Positions 47,351 through 59,883 of a stretch of 64,000 nucleotides of DNA are shown here, piece by piece; position 1 is the first letter of the stretch; the number at the start of each line of letters is the position of its first letter. The notes below the pieces were generated by a model. The model made no database searches, was not told where the DNA came from, and saw only the letters and a list, made by a program, of their open reading frames with translations. The position numbers and the translations under genes were made by a program. Origin of the DNA: Brachypodium distachyon (lineage: Eukaryota; Streptophyta; Magnoliopsida; Poales; Poaceae); assembly GCF_000005505.3 (NCBI RefSeq), contig NC_016133.3, forward strand, positions 44,047,237 through 44,111,236. The letters run 5' to 3'.

Positions 47351-49380
47351 ATGATGGCGATCGTCGGCGTTCTCAGTGCCGGCGACCATGGCGCGAAGGT
47401 CACCAGAGCCTTCGCCGTCGTCGTCGAAGAAGAAGAGGACTACTGCTTGAAGGGCGTCCGCCACCTGTCAGACGCCGGCATTACCAAGCTCCCGGCCCCA
47501 TACGTCCTCCCGCCCTCCGACCGCCCTTCTTCTTCCTCCTCCGCCGCCATCTTACCCAGCTCCGGCGCCGCCAACAACAACATCCTCAAGCTCCCGGTCG
47601 TGGACCTGGCCCACCTCCGCGGGGCCGGCGGCCCTTGGGCCCGCGCCGCAGCCCTGAAGACGCTCGACGCGGCCTGCCGGGAGCACGGCTTCTTCCACGT
47701 GACCAACCACGGCGTGTCCGTGGAGGACATGCTGGACGTGTCCCGGCGCTTCTTCTTCGACCTCCCCTTCTCGGAGCGGTCCAAGCTCATGTCCGCCGAC
47801 GTCCGCGCCCCCGTCCGCTACGGCACCAGCTTCAACCAGGCCCGCGACGCCGTGCTCTGCTGGCGCGACTTCCTCAAGCTCGACTGCCGGCCCTCGTCGT
47901 CGTCCTCGTGGCCGGCGGCGCCGGCGGACCTGAGGGCCGTGGCGGGGGCGTACGCGGCGGAGTGCCGGCGGGTGGCCGCGGAGCTCGTGGCGGCGGCCAT
48001 GGAAGCTCTGGGGATTGCAGGAAGTGAGCTCCTGACGGAGAAGGAAGAGGGGTCGCAGATGCTGACGGTGAACTGCTACCCGGAGTGCCCGGAGCCGGAG
48101 AAGACGCTGGGGATGCCGCCGCACTCGGACTACGGGTTGCTGACGTTGGTGCTGCAGGATGACGTGGCGGGGCTCCAGGTCATGCGCCGGGGCGGAGAGT
48201 GGCTCACCGTCGACCCTCTCCCGGGATCCTTCGTCGTCAACGTCGGCGACCACTTCGAGGTACTTAACTTACTCGTAAGAATTTAGAGATGCGTGCGTGT
48301 CTTGGTACGGAGCCACGAAGGAGGGAGTACCAGTCAATCCTCAAGGAATTTAATTCCTACTACTGTAGTATAGGAGGATGGAACGACGACGTACTGGATT
48401 GACCTAGCTAGCTAGTTACAAAAGTCAACTATATTTTGAGCCACATGCATGCATGCACCATTGGCATGGCTGAAAGGGCATCGGCCAGCTAGCTAGCTGA
48501 TGGATCACTGCCGAGAAATTAAAGGGGTCAACGTTGTTGAGAAACCACATTAACTAAAGTCAGTGATCCAAGGACTATTTAGCACTACTACTGGACTACT
48601 GGATCGATGATTGATTGAAAACTGCCTGTCTGTCGATCTGTCTGCTGTGTGCTAGCTAGTCAAAGCTAGCAAGTGACCTAGCTTAGCTCTCCGTCGAGAT
48701 ATATACAAATTAATTCATACTTTAGCTTATCGATCCTGCCACACGTAGGGAGTATTATTTGGCTGAATCCCTTCCTTCGATACTGGACTAGTGTTAATGT
48801 ATTGGTTAGTCCAGCTGACAGCCTGAAACACCCCCACAGGCTCTCATGTTATGTTGTCGTTCATTATGTCACACGAATGAACGCATATGTCCAGCTCAGA
48901 TTGGTCTTAATTAATCAATCTAGCACCTAATTAAATTGACAAAATGATTATCCCAAATGATTAAGCGAGTGTCCGATTTTTATGCTCACCCAGCTTATAT
49001 GTGAATTAAGTTCGATCGACCGACGATATTTTTCACTTGTTGAGTTTTTTTTCCAACAACATGTTTTGAACTTAGTCGACTTAGAAATAACTATTCACTA
49101 AATGTTTAATTTTGTTTTTCCTACGATGTAGATCTACAGCAACGGGCGGTATAAGAGCGTGTTGCACCGGGTCCGCGTGAACTCGGCGCGCCCCCGCATC
49201 TCGGTGGCGTCCTTCCACAGCGTGGCGGCGGACCGTGCCGTGGGCCCTGCGCCGGAGCTCCTCGCCGTTGGCGAACCGCCTCGGTACATGGACACCGACT
49301 TCGCCACCTTCCTCGCCTACATCGCCTCCGCCGAGGGAAAGCACAAGACCTTCCTGGAATCAAGGAGACTCGACGTCTGA
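47351..49380 (+). CDS. 2-oxoglutarate/Fe(II)-dependent dioxygenase (DOXC class)
   Basis: Soluble non-heme iron oxygenase of the plant specialised-metabolism/hormone class (relatives include DMR6-like salicylate hydroxylases and flavonoid enzymes). The substrate cannot be assigned. Two exons, 47351-48259 and 49132-49380, with an 872 bp intron, give 385 aa. The DIOX_N part is [12 protein letters not shown] and [10 protein letters not shown]. The iron ligands are in [13 protein letters not shown] (His258, Asp260) and VLHRVRVN (His315). The 2-oxoglutarate-binding R-x-S is in RPRISVASF (Arg325, Ser327). [14 protein letters not shown] is the classic second-exon start. The N-terminus has an acidic EEEED run followed by [20 protein letters not shown], as in the family. 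ATG is duplicated (47351, 47354). The first exon is very GC-rich, a common grass feature. Confidence 0.93.
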
Positions 49381-49971
49381 TGACCATGTTGACTTTCATC
49401 TTATATATGTCCACACATGCGCACACATAAATTCATTTGTGTGCATTTGTGTGCATTGATTGCAGAAGGAAATTTGATACATCTTTTGTTGGACGGAGGC
49501 AGTAAGATTTAAAAAGTCAACACATGTACCCCTGCCGGCCGGCCGTTCTGGCTTCTTCTGCATGCGTTAATTCCTGGCCAGCTAGCCCGGAGTTGACTTT
49601 GTACAGTTCCTCATGATCGACTTTTCTATGTTTGTAGAATCTGAAATTACGCGTGTCATCAAATTAAAATGTAATGGATGAGTGCATGCTTGTTGTCATA
49701 AGATTTGATTTTCGAACCAGGTCGTCCTTCCAACATGTACATATGGTCGTCGTAAACAAATCTTTGCACTAGCTTAGCAGCAAAAGGTACAAATTAAAAT
49801 TAATGATCTGAGACGATCGAGTGCGACCCACTTGTAGGAAATTGAATGTTCGACTGATGATCGTCAAGGAAAGTCACTATTAAGACATCACATCCCGGTG
49901 GCATTTAGCTATTGTAATTTTTCGTCCCGTTGTTGACAGCTGATCCCAAGTAAGTTACCTCTAATTTTATA

Positions 49972-50084
49972 CTCCCTCCGATTCTAAATTGTTGTCGAAA
50001 TATAACATGTATCTAGACGTCTTTTAAGAATAAATACATTCATATTTGAGAAAATTTGAGCCAACAATTTAGAATCAGAGTGAG
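49972..50084. mobile_element. Stowaway-like MITE, 113 bp, family A
   Basis: Ends CTCCCTCCGATTCTAAATTG and CAATTTAGAATCAGAGTGAG, with flanking TA. The internal AACATGTATCTAGACG is shared with the copy at 61,138, which is the same length. Confidence 0.8.
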
Positions 50085-50471
50085 TATTATAAAACGGCAT
50101 ATTTCAAGAAAGTGCCTTTTATGATACCGATTGCGTGCCCAGCAAACTGTAACAGTACGGCGGCAAGAGTGCATGGAAGAAACTGTAAAAATAGAACAAA
50201 GTATAAATGAGTAAAATGTGGTTAGATGTATCACTTTCGGGCAGTAACACAAAGAAACAAAGAGGTGATCTAGGCTAAGGTTATTTTAACCGGTGCCACC
50301 ATATATATACTTGACATTTTCTTGTACCAAGCGTTTCGTCTCCGATCCCCGTCACTCTTGCACAAAGGAAATGATAAAGATCTTTCATCGACATGGACTC
50401 ATCCAAATTTTACATGCCATATACTGTATATCATCTTTACAATTTTTCAACACATAGTCTTATAGAACAAA

Positions 50472-51011
50472 GAGTAAAATACATCACTAGTTCATGAACT
50501 CGGCAAAAATGAACACTTTAGTCCACGAACTCGGAAAACGCACACTTAAACCCTTAAACTGGGACTACTGTGTCACTTTAGTCCAAAACGGTTCATCCAG
50601 GCTTAAATACGCCACGTGGCCACCACGTCAGTTTCGGCCAGGACCGCGGGCAGCTACTCGATTTTCTCAGGATTTTTTTTTGCAAAATCATCATGTCCGA
50701 GCCGCTCGCGAGGGGCAAGGCGGCCTCGTCCAGATGGGGATCTTGACCCCTAAGAACCACGCCGTTGCAGCCGCCGCCTCGCTTAAGGTTGTTATCAAGC
50801 CCACAATGCTTAATTTTGACAAGAGGATGCCGGTGAAAGGGTGATCGAAGCCGACGTGGCGGGCACGTGATGGGATCAAGCCTCGCTGAACCATTTTTGG
50901 ACTAAAGTGACACAATAGTCCCGGTTTAAGGATTTAAGTGTGCGTTTTCCGAGATCGTGGAGTAACGTGTTCATTTTTGCCGAGTTCATGGACTAATGGT
51001 GTATTTTACCC
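50472..51011. mobile_element. Mutator-like long-TIR element, 540 bp
   Basis: About 120 bp terminal inverted repeats. Left GAGTAAAATACATCACTAG to CACTTTAGTCCAAAA is mirrored on the right (GGGTAAAATACACCATTAG in reverse complement, through CACTTTAGTCCAAAA). Candidate 9 bp target duplications TAGAACAAA (50463-50471) and TATAACAAA (51012-51020) differ at one base. The GC-rich centre (about 50,690-50,860) may be a captured gene fragment. No transposase. Confidence 0.75.
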
Positions 51012-54000
51012 TATAACAAATTAGGGTAAAAAAACCATCAAACATGCCTTTTTCAGTATTGTGCACATCGATACGCCCCCCCTACGTGGAATCATCGACC
51101 TATACTCAGCGACGCATTCACCTTCGGTTAACGTGGCAACAAGCTATAGCTATTTATCACCAAAGAGCATGTACAAGAGGCTTGACCAGAAGAGTTTACA
51201 CAGAAAATAAGAAGAATCGCTGGAGCTTGATCGGGCCAATCATCAGTTTGTAAGCTTTAAATTATAAATATGAGCAGCCAAACAAGATTAGATACATGCA
51301 AGCAGAGAGATTAACTCAAGGCGGTTTTAGTTTAAGCCAAAACCATGGGCGCCAGCCGAAAATAACTATATCCTCGCTTCAAAAAATAAATAACTATATA
51401 CAGACACACACATCATCATCATCTACATACATACACACATCAGGCAAGTAGGACTACGTATGCAGCTATGTTTAGCTAGCTGCTAATATGCGACTTTATA
51501 TGCCACAACAAAGATATGATATAAAATATCTGGCAGAGTCAACAGCTAGCAAGCCCATGCGTCGAGGTGAGAAATATTTGGACGTTTAAGACGATTTCAA
51601 CCTCAGTGACAAGAAAGTAGACAGAGATTAAAAGTTTGATTATCCGTTGACGTCCACAAGATAATATATATGTGGGACGGGATATATACCATAGCTCTTG
51701 TAATCCATTGATTTGACTCAGCTGGGTTTATTATTGATTTCCTAGCTTTGTATTTTTGGTCTGGTGCAGTTTATACGTGTGACGATCGACGATCCAGATA
51801 AAGCCAACAAAGGCATACGTTGACAAAAATGCATGTATACGTACATTGCATCGCATCACAATGTATATATGCCAGCAGTGCATATATATGGCACCTACTA
51901 GCTAGGTGCTGATGAACTCAGTGTGTGACCATGTTATTCAGCTCCATGACGCATCTCGTTTTTTTCTCCAAATATCTAAGTACAGTGTATCAGACTGTTT
52001 GATTAATTAATTAGTTAGGCGTGTAACCCAAAACAAGGTCAAGGATATATCTTATTTTTGGCGAGAGTCAGATGTATATACGTACGCATGCATATTGTAC
52101 ATGCCCGAATAATACGATTTCAATATACAGGCAATCATGTGATCTTTTTTTGTGTGGAAATTAAAGGCAATCATATGATCTACCTGCAGAAACGCAGGGC
52201 CTCGTTTCAGCAGGCGTGTCCATGCATTATGATTGGGAAAAAAGAAACTAACACTGCATTTCTCTTGGATGATGAATTGCGATAAACTCTTGTATATTGT
52301 TCTATTGGGTGATGATTCAAGAAAGAATAATACATGTTTCAAATGTTGCAAAAATTTACACTTTGGCCCGTCAAAAAAAATTACACTTTGGAGTAGAAAA
52401 TTACTATTCTTTAATAAAATATTTAGAAGCTAGATTTTGCTTAGTAGGCGTATTTTTTTTTACACACAAGAAACTTTAGATTCTTTCTTGACGAATTAGG
52501 CAGAATAAACTCAATTACGGGCCGGGCCTAAAGAAAGCCCGAGAAAGTTCGATCTATGGGCTAGTTATGGTTGGAGTGGAATTAAGCGTCCATTACAAGC
52601 CTAGCCCAAAATGAATTTCTCACAAACAACCATGTGGGCCTTCATGAGACTATACCCACGGGCCAGTTATGGCTGGCCTACCAGCCCAAGGGGATTTTCT
52701 CAAAAAAGGAAAACGAACAGCCCAAGAGGACAATACTCTCGAACTGGAAAGCAAGCAAAGCATATTACATACTGTTCTAAAAAGAGGTACTATATACATA
52801 CATACATCCCTACCTACCATAATGTGCATGCATGGCAGTTCAAGTGGGGGAGATGGATGGATGCTGATGATGCATGCATGGCCATCATCATCAAGATCAA
52901 CTCATTCATCACTAGCTAGCTCCTATTATTGCCTAGGGACCAAACTAGTTTAGCAGCAGCTAAAGAAATGACAAAAGTGTAGTGGAGTATTTCCAAGTCA
53001 TTATTCCAACACAACTAAAAGAGAGAGAGAGAGAGTGACAATGCATACAAGTCACACCAAATCATGTCATGCCTAGCTGAGTTATTAAGGTCAGCAGTAC
53101 TAACAAGGAGGAAAATTAATTAGGGGTCCTTTCTTGGGGGGGTTAATTGTTGTTGTTCTTGTTTGTTAGAGACTAGAGATAGTGACCTAATTAAATTTGA
53201 AAAAGAAGAATCAAAATGGACCCAACCCCCAACCCATGCAAGTCGTCCATGTCCCCATGTGGTGGGTTTGGCCCTTTGGGCCTACCCATTATTGGCTTTC
53301 ACCATCCTGCTAATTCACATCAACATCACCCACAACATCAACAACACTTTGGAAGCCTTTTAAAAATATATACATACAAAAACCTTTCTTCTCGAAATAA
53401 GTAACAGTTCATTCATAAATAACATTTGCAATGTAGTACTAAATGAGCTGCCTTGTATACACGCTTAATTAGAATCAATCCAACATAATTAGTTGATTTG
53501 ATCCTATCGATCAGGGGAATTAATTAGATTTGATGAGGAAGGAACAAGTGTAGGGTAGCTAGCACGTACAATGAGGTGCGGTGTGTGGGAGCTGGATGTG
53601 CCAACAAACAATATCATCCAAGAAAGCACATTATATTCGCCCCCAAGATGAGCTAGCTAGCAGCATTGTTTATACACAAAAGGCCAGGCCAGCAACGACA
53701 GCATCGGATCACATAATATATGCAACATATAATTGAAATGAATCAGCAACATTTGCATTGCATTGCATTGCATTGCGTTGGCTAGGTCAAACCAGCAGAC
53801 AAAGCATATATAAAGACAATCAATCTTCCTTTCCTTTCATTCATTCATTGATTCCTCCTAGGCCTGGCCTGCATTGTATATAAAAAATGAAAATGTAGTA
53901 GATTCTTCTCTCTTCTCTCCCCACACGGAGGGAGTGAGTACAAATGGAGCCGTTTAATTAGCCAATGTGCTAATTGATCAATCAATTGATAATGTTGCAT

Positions 54001-54561
54001 CTCAACTCTCAAAAAGGAACAAAGAAAAAGAAGACAGGGTGCTAATGTTAGGATTACAATGCACCTCCATGTAATGTAATGTAATTTAGCAACCAACCAA
54101 ATCAAGAAATGATCGATCAATGTCAATATTGAAGCAGAGGAAGAAAAAAGAAAGAATAGAATTGATGATCCATCCAAAAAAAATTGCATCTAGGAGAGAG
54201 TCTAGGAGGACTAGCTAACTGCTAGAGTATAGAGGTAGCTAGTATAGTCATGTATACCAAATGCTGGTATGGCCTATGGTATGGTGTGAGAGAGAGAAGA
54301 GAGAAAGAAACAAGATAGAGAGGTTGAGATGGACATGTCGCCTTACTCCTTCCTTCCTTCCATTCCATGGTGGTTGGGCTTCTCTTTCTTTCTAGTTGGG
54401 CGGTGGCATCTTTGCTTTCCTTCTTCCTTTTTGCAATAATAATAGGTGAGCACAAGAACAAGAAGCTCTCCCCTTTCGCGTGCTCTTCCTTCCCATCCTC
54501 GATTCTCCCCTGCCATTGCTGTCTGATTCTTGGTGCGCCGTTGATTTAGATATGAATTGAG

Positions 54562-55548
54562 TCAGGAACCGAAGGGCGCGCGGTGGGGTGTCCCTTTCCG
54601 GCGCCGGCCCTGCGGCCGCGGCTGCTTGCTCCCGCCGGCGTCCGCCTCATTGCCGCCGGCGCCGGCAGCGACATTGTTGGCCGCCGCTTCATGCCCGTAT
54701 TGCCTCTTGGTGTCCACCAGCTGCATGCGCATGGCGTCGGCGGCCAAGGAGAAACACACACACACGGGTTAAACGTGACCCAACAGAAACAGAGCATAGC
54801 AGAACGGGAACGGCTTTGCGTTGCCGATTCGGCATTGCCATTTTGGTTGCTTAATTGGAGAAGAAAGAAAGGAAGAAAGGAAGTTACCTTGCATCCGAGG
54901 GAGCAGAAGCGGAAGGGGTCGAGGAGCGCGCGGCCGCAGATCTCGCAGTTGTAAGGGGAAGCGGCGGCCTTGCCGGCGGCGGCGCCGGCGCCGCGTGGTT
55001 GCGGGCGCTCGTTGAGGAAGAGCACCCTGGCGCTGTTGATGACGTAGGTCTGCACGCCGCCGATGTCCAGCACGTCCTCCACCTCCGTCACCCGCACCAC
55101 GTCGTGGTACGACGACCGCCGTATCTGCAACCAAAAACAGAGAGGAAACCGAATCAAAACGCAACCTTTTTCCTTTCCGTTTCCGTTTCCGTTTCTTCTC
55201 CCCCAATCAATCAATCAATCGAGAAGAAGGAAGAAGGAGGAGAAGCATTGCAGATTAATCTCTCGGTGGATGTGCATTGGGGAATGAGATGTATAATACC
55301 TGGATGACGCGGTGGGAGGAGTGGCGGTGGGAGCGGCAGTAGTAGCAGAAGGCGGCGGCGGCGGAGGCGCGGCAGTCGATGCAGAACATGTTGCACTCGT
55401 TCCGCGGGGAACCCGGGTGCGCGCCGCACGCCAGGAAGAACCGGGTGCTCAGCAGCGCCCCCAGCCACCCCGGCACCCCCGCCGCCGCCGCCGTTGCCTC
55501 CTTCTCCTCCGTCGCCGACGCCGGCGGCGCCACCCGCCGCATCATCAT
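54562..55548 (-). CDS. PLATZ zinc-dependent DNA-binding protein
   Basis: Plant AT-rich sequence and zinc-binding protein. Members bind A/T-rich DNA or act with the Pol III machinery in grass endosperm. Three exons, 55300-55548, 54888-55124 and 54562-54720, give 214 aa. Zinc-ligand regions are FFLACGAHPGSPRNECNMFCIDC, split here as FFLACGAH and ECNMFCIDC, then AFCYYCRSHRHSSHRVIQ, the invariant IRRSSYHDVVRV, IGGVQTYVINSARVLFLNER, and NCEICGRALLDPFRFCSLGCK. The C-terminal third is low-complexity Ala/Gly with a basic RPQGRRRKG patch. Both introns are at the positions usual for the family. Start chosen at the first of three consecutive ATGs after a long GC-rich leader; no upstream in-frame ATG. 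The nearest neighbours are far, so it is a stand-alone gene. Confidence 0.95.
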
Positions 55549-58500
55549 CCCCCCCGCCGCCGCCGCCGCACCGAGGACCGATCTCGCTCCAGCAATCCGC
55601 AATGCCGCCTGCTCTCTCTCTGCTCCGGAGTCGAGAGAGAAAGAGGAAGAGAGGAGAGAAGGGCAGGGAGGAGTAAAAGGGGGAGAAGAAGAAGGAGGCA
55701 ACTAGGTAAGGAAGGAAGGCAGCAGGAGTATCGTTTGGTGTTTGGTTTGGTGGCTTCTTGAGTTCTTTTCCTCCTCTTCCTGCGCTGTTGCTGGTGTCGT
55801 TGGGCTGCGTGTCAATTTGTGTGCTTCTTTCCTTGGCTTTGGCTCACGTGCGGCGCAACTGCCTGCCCTGCCCTTCAATTTGCGTGTCGCTGCCGAGCGG
55901 AGACAAGGTGAAGAAGAAGGTGAAAACTGAAACTTTTTCTTTTTTGTCCGTCAGGTCTCAGAAAGGGAGAAAAAGCAGAGGCTTTTATCTCCACGCTCAC
56001 CGATGTGGATTCGTCCTCTGCCTCTCTCAACACGCACACGCATGGCCATGAATGAATGAATTGAATGTGAGATGAATGATGGAGAGCTGTGCTGTACTGA
56101 AGATGATTGCGCAGCGATCCCTATGCATCTTCAGTTTCTACTGGCTAGTACAGTCAGAGCCAGTCATAGTCACTGGCTGACTGACTGGCACTGCTCATAG
56201 GCCAGTCATAGTACTACTGTATCTTCTCTTCTGCAGAGCAAGGCAGCACCTGAATTCCGTTCCTTTCCACCCGATGCCAAAGGAGATGATGCTCAGCTCA
56301 GATGCAGCTGTTCTTGCTTGTTGTTGCTGGAAGGAAGCCAGGAATGCTGGTCAGATATGTAAAGCTGGGACCTTTTTTCATGGTTTGGTTAATGTTTGTT
56401 CTGTCTGTCTGTTAATTCAGAGGGGGGAGAGCAAAGCAACGCGCAATGCATTTGGGATTGCCTCATCGTCCTCTCGACGCATCCTCGTCTTATCTGATCT
56501 TATCTGACGAAGCAAAAGCGAAAAAGGCCGATTAATTTATACGCATGCTTCCAAGCAAGCAAACAGAAAACATCACGCAGCTAAGCTAGCTAGCTGCCTG
56601 AAATTGTCCACTTCTTCTTCATCATCCTCATGCCGAGCTTGCTTTGCTTTGCTTCGACTCTCCAACAAGCTTAATTACTCCATCGCATGCTCCAAGCATT
56701 GCATTCTCTTCCATTTCTTCTCTTCCGGTACACGTATATTAAATATAATGAATGATTTTCCTATCACAAAGAAGAAGAAAAATGACTGTCGATCGGGTTG
56801 GATTTTGGCATGTTTAAAAGTTACTCTTAATATGAGACGGAGAGAGTATTAAAGAGACGTATAAAATGTAATCGTGATGAATTAATCACCGGAAGATACT
56901 AGGATCAATAATATATAGTGTTGTTTATTTCCAGATTACGACATGGCGACGCTAATGACATGCATCGGATTACCGGCCGGCGGCTAAATCCAAAGTGATC
57001 AGGCCCATCCAATCAACCCGTCACCAAATCTTCTTCTTTAATTAATCCCTTCCAAAAGGGTTCAAGGAAGCTTCACTACACTCGATCGACAAGACCTTTT
57101 GGTCCGTCCAGCCCAAAAGTAGCCAGGGAGAAAGAAAAAAAGGCAATATTCCTCCTATCCCATATACTACTGAAAAAGATGAAACTGTTCTGTATACCAT
57201 GCTGCCCAAAGAGAAAAGTATGTTTTCAATGCTGATACATATAGATCAAGTCTAAGATGCATCTTAACTTTCTAGTGTCTGAAATAGGGGCCCTCGCCTT
57301 GTTAATCTCGGACTACCTTAAAGTTGTTTCGCACATTACAAAAAGGAAGATGGACCCACATGTCATATCCATCTTCGTGTCCAATCTCCCTCGGGCCACC
57401 AACACTTTTGTCGCCTCCTATGTGTGCCGAGCCCCAATGCACCGCACGCACTTCGTCGCCAAGCAGCCCTCATGCACTACACCAACACTCGTTGTTGCTC
57501 AGTCAGACATCCTTGCGGTCGCCAGCATTATTTGCATTATTCTGCCCGCACGTACGTGGGCACCAGGAGCTGAGCAGCTCCCGGAGTTGAGGATGATGTT
57601 AGCGACATCAGTGTCGGCATACTAGAGACGGCGCGCATGTGGAATACATCCATACCCAACAAGGAGACGTTACTGTTGGTGGAGGAGAGGAAGCAGCCAA
57701 CGTCACCCTAGATGACGACGGCACGACTGCTAACATCGTCGGGATTCATTGCAGTTGCGGATAAATGCGCTCAAGTAAATTGCCCATGGCAATTCGACAA
57801 ACGATATTTATTCTGAAAGAAAGAAAAAAACAAAAGGTAAGGACATTGGGGATGAAGATGGATATGATAGGTGGGTCCGGAATGTCGATGAGATTAATGA
57901 GAAAATCCTGATTGGAATCGTATTTTCTTCTTGTGCCAAACAACTTTTAAGGTTAAAATTGATCATGATCAATATGGCCAGGGTCTTAATTATATATAGG
58001 GATTATGATCAATATATTCATCTTAGACGTCCACCACGAGGTCCGGGTTGAAAATAGGCTTTTCTCTAGTAAAAATGATGAAATTGTTCTTTGTCAGTTA
58101 GCAGATTATTAGCCCAAAACAAGTTAATTGCCATATTAAAAATCTGAATCAAAGATCAATTGTTGCCAGCAGCAAATTAATTAATCTTCTCTACTATTCG
58201 CTTTTAAGACTTCCTCTAGAAATGAAAGCCTTGTGTACTATACTCCCACCATCGATCGAGTAGCCGAGCTAAATTTATAACTGCACTGCACGAGGCAATC
58301 ATATAAAATTAGCCCAGTTAATAGATATAGAAGTTTAATTGCAGTACGTAGTTGAGCATTCCAGTAGGATCGAGGATGGCTGCCATCGCACGTGCGTGTA
58401 GCCGTGCAGGACAGAATCAACAGATGGCTAATTAGAAAATAAACAAGGCAATGCTTTCCAGGGACGCTGTCTCTCGTCAGAAACAAGCAGTTAATCCACT

Positions 58501-59883
58501 GAATTTATAAACGGTAAAACAAATTTTAACCTCCCGTACGTCTGTGCTTGCTTGCAAATTAACTGTTACTACCATTTAGTAGCTGTCTTGATTTTGATAA
58601 AGGAGTGTATCTTTGGAGATTAAATACTTAGAGGGTTTACCTGGAGATTTGGATTTCTGCGTGCATGCAAATAAAATTTGGCAGAAAGTACGTATATCAA
58701 GCCAGGTGTGTATCATGGATTCAGTGTTCAGAGAAGAGTCAAAGGAGACATTCCAGAAGAGATGTGTGTTGTTATGGATGGATGCCAAAATGTGCATAAT
58801 GCGTATGGTGGGTACATTACACACCAGATGTGTACTTGGTTTCGCTGTTGGCCTGTTAGCTTAGCTGTACCTTTAGCTTTAGTTAGTACACCTAATGATG
58901 CCTAGCTACACATACTCACTCCTACCTAGCTTGCTAGTCACAAGCACCGACTTAATTACTTAAGTTATATACGATCACATACACGAATCATGGATGTAGA
59001 TTTAACCTGCAATCTGACAGTCCGATCCAGTTGATGTTGACTGGGCACTGGCAACTGGTTACATGTATAAATGCTTGTTTTGCGATAATTAACCATGCGT
59101 GCGAACTTCGACTAAATTTAAATGCATCATATTGAGTCATGTCTAGATACATCTAAATTTTAATAAATTTGAGACATTTTTTGTTAGACGGAATGTGTAG
59201 ATAAATTGGACTCCAGCAGGCCGGCCGGCAGCAATATTTCTCTTCTCTTGTGGTGAGAGAGATCGATGCTTTGTACTCATGCATGTATACATGGCATAAA
59301 TAGCTGTCGGTGGTGTGTGTAATTAAGCTTGGCCGCCTATATATATATGTGTGATGCGATTGGTTGGTACTGCCCCCCCTTTGTAGCCAGCAGCTAAGCT
59401 ACCATGGGCATTCTTGTTCATGGTTACAAGCTAGCGTCTATATGTACTGATGATGATGGTGGTGATTATCTATGATTAACTGCATTGAGATCAGCAAGAA
59501 TCGTTACATCGAGCAATCTCATCTTGAAAACTACATGGATCGATTGGCATATGGGTTTGTGTGTGTCGGTGATCGCCGACAACAGAAATTAATCTGCTGC
59601 CTGCACGAGAATAGTCACCCAAAATTTTCTGCCTCCTGCTGCACATATTTTTCTTTCCCTGACTGATGTACATATATTTTCAAATAAACGGAATGGGCTA
59701 AATAAACGGATGAACAAACAAAACGGGCCTTTAGAGGCCCGCTAAGAAAAGCCCACGGAATGAAGCCCAGGCCTAGCTTCTCTCGTTCGCTCCCTCGCGT
59801 CATCCAGCTCAGCTTCGTCTTCTCCATCCCTTCCCTTCCAAAAAAAGCCTACCTTTCTCGGTTTCTCCTCGAATCCTCCCGAG
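55549..59883. other. PLATZ leader and long intergenic region before TGD2
   Basis: GC- and purine-rich PLATZ leader/promoter (to about 55,720), then mostly AT-rich DNA without a gene. Contains an inverted-repeat pair at about 57,350-57,880 (possible decayed TE), MITE scraps near 56,820 and 59,140, and a TGD2-proximal promoter with TGGGCT and AGCCCA motifs at 59,693-59,770. Confidence 0.5.

Larger units (their letters stand above)
49381..54561. other. Large gene-free interval
   Basis: AT-rich spacer of 5 kb. Contents listed separately: a 113 bp MITE at 49,972 and a long-TIR element at 50,472. Also seen are a (GA)n tract at 53,021-53,035, a (CATTG)n run at 53,753-53,779, and a stretch at 52,500-52,720 with several TGGGCC/T motifs but no gene behind it. 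No ORF has convincing homology or splice context. Confidence 0.55.

Noticed and set aside
50494..50844. 116-codon plus-strand frame
   Set aside because: Spans the inverted repeat and core of a DNA element; not a host gene, though part may be a captured fragment.
54557..55307. Plus-strand open frames over the PLATZ gene
   Set aside because: Antisense shadows in GC-rich coding sequence; the minus strand has intact zinc motifs and splice sites.
57257..57625. 122-codon plus-strand frame
   Set aside because: No family sense, no splice context, inside a possible decayed transposon.
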